DNA from: Neofusicoccum parvum
Taxonomy: Eukaryota > Ascomycota > Dothideomycetes > Botryosphaeriales > Botryosphaeriaceae
DNA: 64,000 nt
Reading direction: 5' to 3'
Assembly (NCBI GenBank): GCA_020912385.1
Contig: CP087211.1
Coordinates: 2,170,001 to 2,234,000 of the forward strand
The notes beneath the pieces were generated by a model that was given only the letters and a program-made list of their open reading frames with translations, made no database searches and was not told the origin of the DNA. A program made the position numbers and the translations under genes. This document shows, piece by piece, positions 58,211 through 64,000 of the stretch. The stretch's first letter is position 1. Each line of letters begins with the position of its first letter.

Positions 58211-60215
58211 TGACGAAGCGCAGGCCGCTGGGTTGTTATATAGGAGGGGGAGGAGGCAAAGTTTGCTGTCTTTTGGGGGCTGGACTGGGCTGTGTTGTGT
58301 GTGAGTTGTGTGTTGTTGTGTGATGGGTGGCGGAGAAAAAAAAAACGTGGGTAAATTTGGAAACGTTGACTCTTCTTTGCCTGGGTGGTAGGTGGTGAGC
58401 GGCGGTGCGTGCTTCCTGATGTGCTGTCTTCCTTCTCCTTTCCACGTTACCCCCTGGGCGCGACCGGTCAGTCCGCGATGAGTCTTTTGTGAAGGTAGCG
58501 GATGGCTTGGTTCCTGGATGATCGACAACACCAATGTACGTGTTCTCTCCCGCTGAAAGCCGAGCGGGATCACCCACCAACGGTCCGCTGTGCTGCTTCC
58601 CGCTGATTGCGCAAAAGGGGAGCCAGGCCAGGCGGCCAGAACGAGCAGGACGAGGCGGATGTTCAGGGGTGCGTGGTGTTGATAGTCAGTGGCGATGCGG
58701 TGAGTGAGTGTCTCTATCCAATCGGGCCAGAACAGCCACGCGAGCGTGAAACTGCTCGACGGGTGAAAATTTTCTGCATGCCTGGCTGGCTCGCTCGTCA
58801 GACTTGCATGCATGATTAGGTGTTTTCGCCGGGACCCGGCTGCCAAGCGAGTCCAATGGCCGTGGATCTGGCTTCCGTGTCAGCAGTCTGCTCCCGGGCA
58901 TCCGGTTATAAGACGTACGTATCCATTTGCCGCCAGACAATAGCACCACTTCCCATGGAAGTCTGAAGAATGCAGTGAGTCTGCTCAGGCCCAACGCCGC
59001 TGCGCCATTTCACATGCCCGCCCAGCGGGTCTCCCAACGTCTTCGTGTCTTGAGCTGCGTATGCGTCCCGGCGGCTGGCACGCGATCGTAGCTTGGAGAT
59101 CATGGCGGATCCCACTGGCCACCCAGGCCACGATGGCGCCGACAACTAGTCGAATGGGGGAACATTGGCGAGATCCGGCAGTTCTGAGTTTCGACCCTTT
59201 TGCCGCCAGAGTTTTCGCGCCTGCCGGGCGAGTGATGTGGTGGTGGAGAGTTTCCCGTTTCGGGCCGATCCTGACGATCACCGGTCAGTCCAGTCTGCAT
59301 GCCAAGTGGTTAGAACGCTTCTCGAAGACTTGTAGCGAAGGATTGCAAGCTTTGACTCACGGCGATGAGCTGGTGCGCCGCAAAAGAGCGCCGAAAATTC
59401 CCAGCGTCGCGTTGCGGGAGGAAGAGACGTTGGGCTGAGAAGAGGTGATGTTGAAGCTGCGAGGGTGATAGGCCAGCACACCTGCAGGATCGGCTCTGTT
59501 GTCGTTCCCTGCTTGCGCAGGCTTGCGCAGGCTCGTGGTCTTACGTGCAGCGCCGAGGCCCAGGGTCCTTGTACGAACGTCCAGGGGTTGGCGACAGGGC
59601 AGAGCATGCCCTGCAGCCTCACGCCTCGAACTCTATCACATTTCGCCTTACCGTCGGGCTGTCTGGTGTCAGTCGAAGACTTTTCAATGGGGAATATCTC
59701 AGCGTACCTTGCAATACTCAAACTCCGGTCCAGCGTCCAGCTTCGTGTCTGCAGCCAGCGTTCCGCGCGCCTGCGCCGTGTGACTTGTCACATCATCTCT
59801 GAGCGCTTGGGGAACCGGGGAACCGAAAGAGCTGGAGACCTCACTGAGAGAAAGGACAACAGCCAAGTGGACCAAATGGAAACAAGGAGAATTATTCATT
59901 GCTCGGCCACTCGATGCCGACCGTGTTTTTTTTCCACAACCCTATCCAAACCAATGCCCACTTCGTGTCGCTCATAATCGCCGCAAAACGCCGCGCATCG
60001 CTGCTAGATGCGTGTCCAAGTGGTATGCTGATACACAGGAAGAAGAGAAGACGAAGAAACAGAAAGGAAACAGCGAGCCAGGCTCGCCTGCCATACGCTC
60101 CCCGTGGATGCTTTTTACCCGTCCATCCCAGTCCTCTTTCGCAATTATGCAAAGGTCGGAAATACAGTAAACGAAATCCAAATGAAAAGGCTGGCGTTAT
60201 GCCGTGTGTTGACTA
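58211..60215. other. 2-kb intergenic region, no gene recognised
   Basis: It contains the 3' side of the BRL1-like gene at right. A short direct repeat (GCTTGCGCAG twice) lies at 59514-59533. Frames up to 170 aa have no domain. Confidence 0.45.
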
Positions 60216-61884
60216 TTAAAACTGCAGCCGCTTGACAGGACTTGCGCTGCCTGCTGGCTGCTGGTGTGATCCCGGACCCCCGGGAGTTTGACTTGGCCGT
60301 GGCTCGAATCCTCCATATTGTTGCATTGAGTGTTGTGCAGGCGTTTGGTAAAAACTTCCTATCATCGGATGGCCAGGAGTATCCCATCCATTGCTTGGGT
60401 ACCGTTGAGGTGTTGGTGGGACTCCCCATTGCTGCTGATGCTGCCATTGTTGCTGGTATTGTTGAGAGGGATCATGATGGCCCTGCTGAGAATGGACTGG
60501 GTGCGTGTTGCGGAACTTGGTGAAGGCGATGTTGTTGACGAAGAGGCAGACGATGACGATCATAAGGCAAAAGAACTATGAGGTGGGTCAGCCATGTTAA
60601 TCTTGGAGGGCAACCGAAAGCCCAGGAAAACAGAGGGACCTACCATGGCCTTCCAGCTGATCGGCTCAATGAAGCTGTTGAAGATGGTCGCGAACGTGTG
60701 CGCACTGACTCTTGCGCGGCCCACCTTCTTAGGATCCCTGTTCATGCACGCGTGCCAGTTATCACAAAGTGTCGCCATGGCTGGCACACGTGTCTCGGGC
60801 TCGCAGCGATTCTCGCGATAATCTCTGGCGCACACGGCCATCTCGGCCAATGCTTCTGCGATAGCGCGGTCGGCCTCGATGTTGACATCGCTCTGAATGG
60901 CGCTCCAGAACGAGTAGACGATCCAGATGATGCAGCCAACGAAGAAGAAGTTGAGTATGAGCTGGGCGTAGAAGGACAGGGTATGAGGAAGGTTCGGATG
61001 TGAGTCGATGTAGGACAGAATGGCGCCGATAACGCTGGGAGCCGCCGAGTCCTTGCCCTTGCCTTCGTCGTCCGAGTCGATGTCGACACCGCGCCGCGAG
61101 CGTCCTGAGTTTCGCCTTCGGTCTGCGTCTTTCTGTCTCCGCTTCATGATGCGCTTCTCGGCCTTGTCTGAGTATGGCACCTTTGCTAAACTCGCGTCCT
61201 TCTCCTTCCCGGGGCTTCCCAGTACCTTGGTCAATCCATTCATCCAGCTATCTCTCCTCCGCTCCTTGGTCGGACTCTTGGTCGGACTCGCGCCCTCCTT
61301 ATTCTTCCCGCCTGCCATGAAGTTCACCGCACGATTCCGGAATCCCATGAAGCTGCTATCAGGCGTGGCCTCGCTGTCGGCGTTGTCCGCGTCGGGATCG
61401 CCAGGCGTCTCTGGTGTTTCGCCGCCGGAGCTAAAGTCGAAAGAATTGGTGGGCTTGCGCGGGGTCGAGAACTTCGGGTCCCGCAGATGCTCAGGTACAG
61501 AGGAGAGGGGCTTAGTGGGGCTGATCCGCCCAGTGTTGCTGGCGAATGACGAAGGCGGTTGCGAGAAGTAGAAAGGCTGGGAGGCTGGGGGACGGAGGCT
61601 GGGCGTTTGCTTATTCGGAGTGTCGAAAAGACCGTACGTCCCTGTCGCGCGCATGGGGCGCCCTCGTTAGCATACAACTCCTGGGTCCAACTGTCGTCCC
61701 ATGCCGCTGGTCGTTGCGAAGTCGCGTGGTGTTGAGCGCAAGGTGGTGGCGCACCTAACTTACGTTTCTTGTTTTGCGCGCTCGCGTTGCGCGAAGCAGT
61801 GATGAAGGGCGAGCTCTCGTCGATGGGGCCGGTACCATTGGAGTACTCGTAGTCCATCGGCGTATGCGCCGAGCGACGGTCCAT
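60216..61884 (-). CDS. Brl1/Brr6-family nuclear envelope protein, 492 aa
   Basis: Exons 61884-61764, 61641-60644 and 60575-60216 join in frame (QNKKR-TYGLF; WKAM-FFCLM). The first 225 residues are polar and probably nucleoplasmic or cytosolic. Then come a first membrane helix (LILNFFFVGCIIWIVYSFW), a lumenal loop with four cysteines (VCARDYRENRCEP; LCDNWHACMNRD), and a second helix (FFCLMIVIVCLFVNNIAF). This is the Brl1/Brr6 di-sulphide-bridge domain. Such proteins act in nuclear pore assembly by helping fuse inner and outer nuclear membranes, and influence membrane lipid state. The Gln/His/Pro-rich C-terminal tail (about 90 aa) is encoded in the last exon. Which of Brl1 or Brr6 it represents cannot be said, as most filamentous fungi have one gene. 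Confidence 0.9.
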
Positions 61885-62361
61885 GGTGAGGTGCAGAGCT
61901 GGTGCGGCGGCGGTTGACCCGGTGAAGCTCAGGCAGAAGATTAGCTGCGCTGACTTGCTGTTTACACCACAACGGCCACCTTAATTCCGCGCCCCGCGCG
62001 TACGAATCCGTCGCGGTCACGTGCGCCTCCCGCAACAACAAAACCCTCGTCGCTCCTGTCATCACTCATTTGGCACGCACGTTTTGCAGCTTCAGCAACA
62101 GGAATGCGGCACATATTTCACGCACCAACAAAAGTCCAGGCATATTTCTGAAATCTTAATCAATGAAGTCTATGGACAAACGACGCATATCTTAACAAGA
62201 CCGTCAAAGCCACCGCCAGGGATATACATGAGCTCGAAAGATCTAGAGTTCTCTTGAACCTTCCCAACCAAACGCCAAAAGACACAATCATTACCACGCA
62301 TATCGCCGTTTTCCATTTCCCCTCATTTTCTGTCGTCTATCCTCTCCGCCATCCACGATGC
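61885..62361. other. Intergenic between BRL1-like start and FAS beta stop
   Basis: Holds the BRL1-like promoter and the FAS beta 3' UTR. No gene recognised. Confidence 0.45.
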
Positions 62362-64000
62362 CTAAGCCGTCGCAGTCTGCGCCTCCTGAGGCTTGTCCTC
62401 GTACTTCTCCCAGTTGGCCAGGATGTTGCCAATCTTAGGCGAGTTGGTGAGGCGGTACACATCCTCGAAGTACTCCTTGGTGAGCTCGAAAGGACGAGCA
62501 GTCACGTTGGGAATGTACTTGCCGATCAGCTTGCTGGGGTCGATCGACGTCTTGTGGATCTTCTTGAGCAAGAAGGAACGGAAAGGCTTGACACCAGAGC
62601 GCAAGAACGTGCTGTGGAAAGGCACATCGATGCCCTTGAGCGGGATCGTGGCGAAACCGCGCTGCAGCTCGAGAGGCTTCGGCTTGGCCTCTGTCTGCTT
62701 GGCGCACTCCTTGATGATCTCCACCAGGTGGGCCTTGACGTCCTCAAGTGACATGGTCTGCATGAGCTGCTGGATGTCGATCTTCTGAGCCTTGAGGTAG
62801 TTGGTGACGTTGGTAAGGCAGTCGAGCGCCCTGAGGTCACCAGCCGCAACATACTGCATGTTGGCGATGTTGTAGTTGACAATCTCAAGCAGCCAGCCAG
62901 TCTGCTCGGCGATGTTCTCGACAACGTACTGGAGCGCCTGCTCGTTGAACGTCTTGGAGATCCTGCTAGGGTTGACGGCGCACATGGAGTAGTTGGATCG
63001 CCCAGCCTCGTCACGTTCGACCGCGACTTGCATGGTGAGACCACGGTAGAACACGACTGACACCAAGCTCTCGATGGGCATAACCTCAGCCATGGCAGCA
63101 AGAGCAGCGTACTCACCGAGCGAGTGGCCCGCGAAGCTGCTGTCCGTCTGCACGAGACCCTTGGCCCGCATGTCCTCGAATGCCGCCTTCTCCATGAGCG
63201 TCAGAGCGGGCTGAGTGAACTGAGTAGCGGACAGGAGGCCGGTGGGAGAGCGGTAGGTGTACGAGGTGGTCTCCTCGTCAATCTCCTTGAAGATTCTCTC
63301 CGACTTGACGGAGCCGTCAGCAGCCACAGTCTCGAACGTCATGGACATGTAGTTCTGGCGGATGGCCTTGCCACGAGGTCCACCGAAGTGAATGGTGAGC
63401 TCCTTGGGGTTGTTCTTGACAATGTGGGTGATGGCGAAGCCATAGTTGTCCAAGAAGTGCTTGTCGGCCCTGTCCCAGACCTCCTTCGCAACGGGGCTGC
63501 TGTTGTACAGGTCCATACCCATGCCCTGCTCCTGCGATCCCTGGCCAGTGAAGACGTAGGAAGAGGTAGGTTGCTCGACCTCAGCCTCACCAAGGAGGAC
63601 CTTGTCCTCGGTCTCCTTGTTCGAGGCCTCGATCTTGATGATCTTGCGACCAGAGACCATGCCGACGTGCTGAAGCTTGACATCGATCTCGTCATCGGGC
63701 AGGACCATGCCAACAAGGTCAGCATGGAAGCTACGGATGCGTCCAATGTTGTTCTCGGCGGCCCAGGTCTCGACCAGGCTGCGAACAGCAGCGCTGGAGT
63801 ACATGCCATGGGTGATCGTGCCAGGGAGGTTGGCGAACTTGGAGAACACCCTGGACACGTGGATAGGGTTGTAGTCGCCAGACACACGCGCGTAGGTCTC
63901 GTTGGATGCGGGAGCCTTGAGCGTGAGCGGGCTCTTGCCATGCAGAGGGATCGGGTTCTCGAAGAGGACGGGCTGATCAACCTTGCTGCCGTGGCGCTCA
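62362..64000 (-). CDS. Fatty acid synthase beta subunit, C-terminal part (runs off window)
   Basis: Uninterrupted frame of 545 codons from the window edge to TAA/TAG at 62362. It contains the MaoC-type dehydratase hot-dog segment ([32 protein letters not shown]) and the malonyl/palmitoyl transferase: [19 protein letters not shown], the active-site box [18 protein letters not shown] (Ser in GHSLG), then the transferase end ([33 protein letters not shown]). It is the end of the fungal type I Fas1 chain, which pairs with the alpha chain in the cytosolic alpha6-beta6 complex. Housekeeping FAS rather than a secondary-metabolite FAS (hexanoate or sterigmatocystin type) is likely, but the full gene is needed to decide. 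It ends EAQTATA. Confidence 0.95.
   Translation of the reverse strand, partial: ERHGSKVDQPVLFENPIPLHGKSPLTLKAPASNETYARVSGDYNPIHVSRVFSKFANLPGTITHGMYSSAAVRSLVETWAAENNIGRIRSFHADLVGMVLPDDEIDVKLQHVGMVSGRKIIKIEASNKETEDKVLLGEAEVEQPTSSYVFTGQGSQEQGMGMDLYNSSPVAKEVWDRADKHFLDNYGFAITHIVKNNPKELTIHFGGPRGKAIRQNYMSMTFETVAADGSVKSERIFKEIDEETTSYTYRSPTGLLSATQFTQPALTLMEKAAFEDMRAKGLVQTDSSFAGHSLGEYAALAAMAEVMPIESLVSVVFYRGLTMQVAVERDEAGRSNYSMCAVNPSRISKTFNEQALQYVVENIAEQTGWLLEIVNYNIANMQYVAAGDLRALDCLTNVTNYLKAQKIDIQQLMQTMSLEDVKAHLVEIIKECAKQTEAKPKPLELQRGFATIPLKGIDVPFHSTFLRSGVKPFRSFLLKKIHKTSIDPSKLIGKYIPNVTARPFELTKEYFEDVYRLTNSPKIGNILANWEKYEDKPQEAQTATA

Noticed and set aside
57881..58846. Extending the 109-aa protein upstream to a 321-aa ORF
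   Set aside because: The extra part is compositionally leader-like and includes the TATA-like element, so it is unlikely to be translated.

Overview
The window is nuclear DNA from a filamentous ascomycete (Pezizomycotina; a Dothideomycete would fit, but I cannot fix the genus). The evidence is short GT-AG introns of about 40-70 nt, Zn2Cys6, HET, NACHT-ankyrin and rhodopsin-like (PTH11/SAT4-type) genes, a fungal KatG, GH3 and GH131 enzymes and a type I fatty acid synthase beta subunit. Coding regions are strongly GC3-rich. They are separated by unusually long spacers, some AT-rich, that hold decayed genes.

Layout. 0-8.2 kb: 5' part of a GH3 beta-glucosidase (-), a frameshifted DUF4246 pseudogene (+), a flavin monooxygenase (+). 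8.8-13.1 kb: an NLR-like gene (alpha/beta-hydrolase, NACHT, ankyrin repeats; +) broken by a frameshift. 13.6-18 kb: a kinesin (-) and a Zn2Cys6 regulator (-). 21-22.4 kb: a seven-TM rhodopsin-like protein (-). 24.9-29.5 kb: an F-box protein (-), a cryptic five-exon membrane protein (-), mitochondrial ribosomal protein mL50 (+). 29.8-31.1 kb: secreted GH131 (-). 33-46 kb: two small C2HC proteins (+), a long disordered protein (+), an alpha-arrestin (-) and two HET-domain genes (-). 46.7-52.9 kb: KatG (-) and an NCS1 permease (+). 54.8-58.2 kb: a third small C2HC protein (+), an HNH-nuclease relic (+), a small hydrophobic protein (-). 60.2-64 kb: Brl1/Brr6 nuclear-envelope protein (-) and the 3' part of FAS beta (-).

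The most interesting signal is a family of three very short proteins (84, 33 and 51 aa) at 33.2, 42.6 and 54.8 kb, all on the + strand. They share an exactly spaced motif C-x2-C-x2-W-x4-GG-x-H-x-C-P-G and nothing else. Each has a TATA-like element upstream of its ATG. They are scattered among HET and NLR-type self/non-self recognition genes. I do not recognise the family.

Housekeeping genes (kinesin, mL50, BRL1, FAS beta) alternate with accessory ones (NLR, HET, GH, KatG, permease), and three loci show decay (DUF4246, HNH, the frameshifted NLR). Gene models were made by eye from reading frames, splice signals and recognised motifs; no database search was run.
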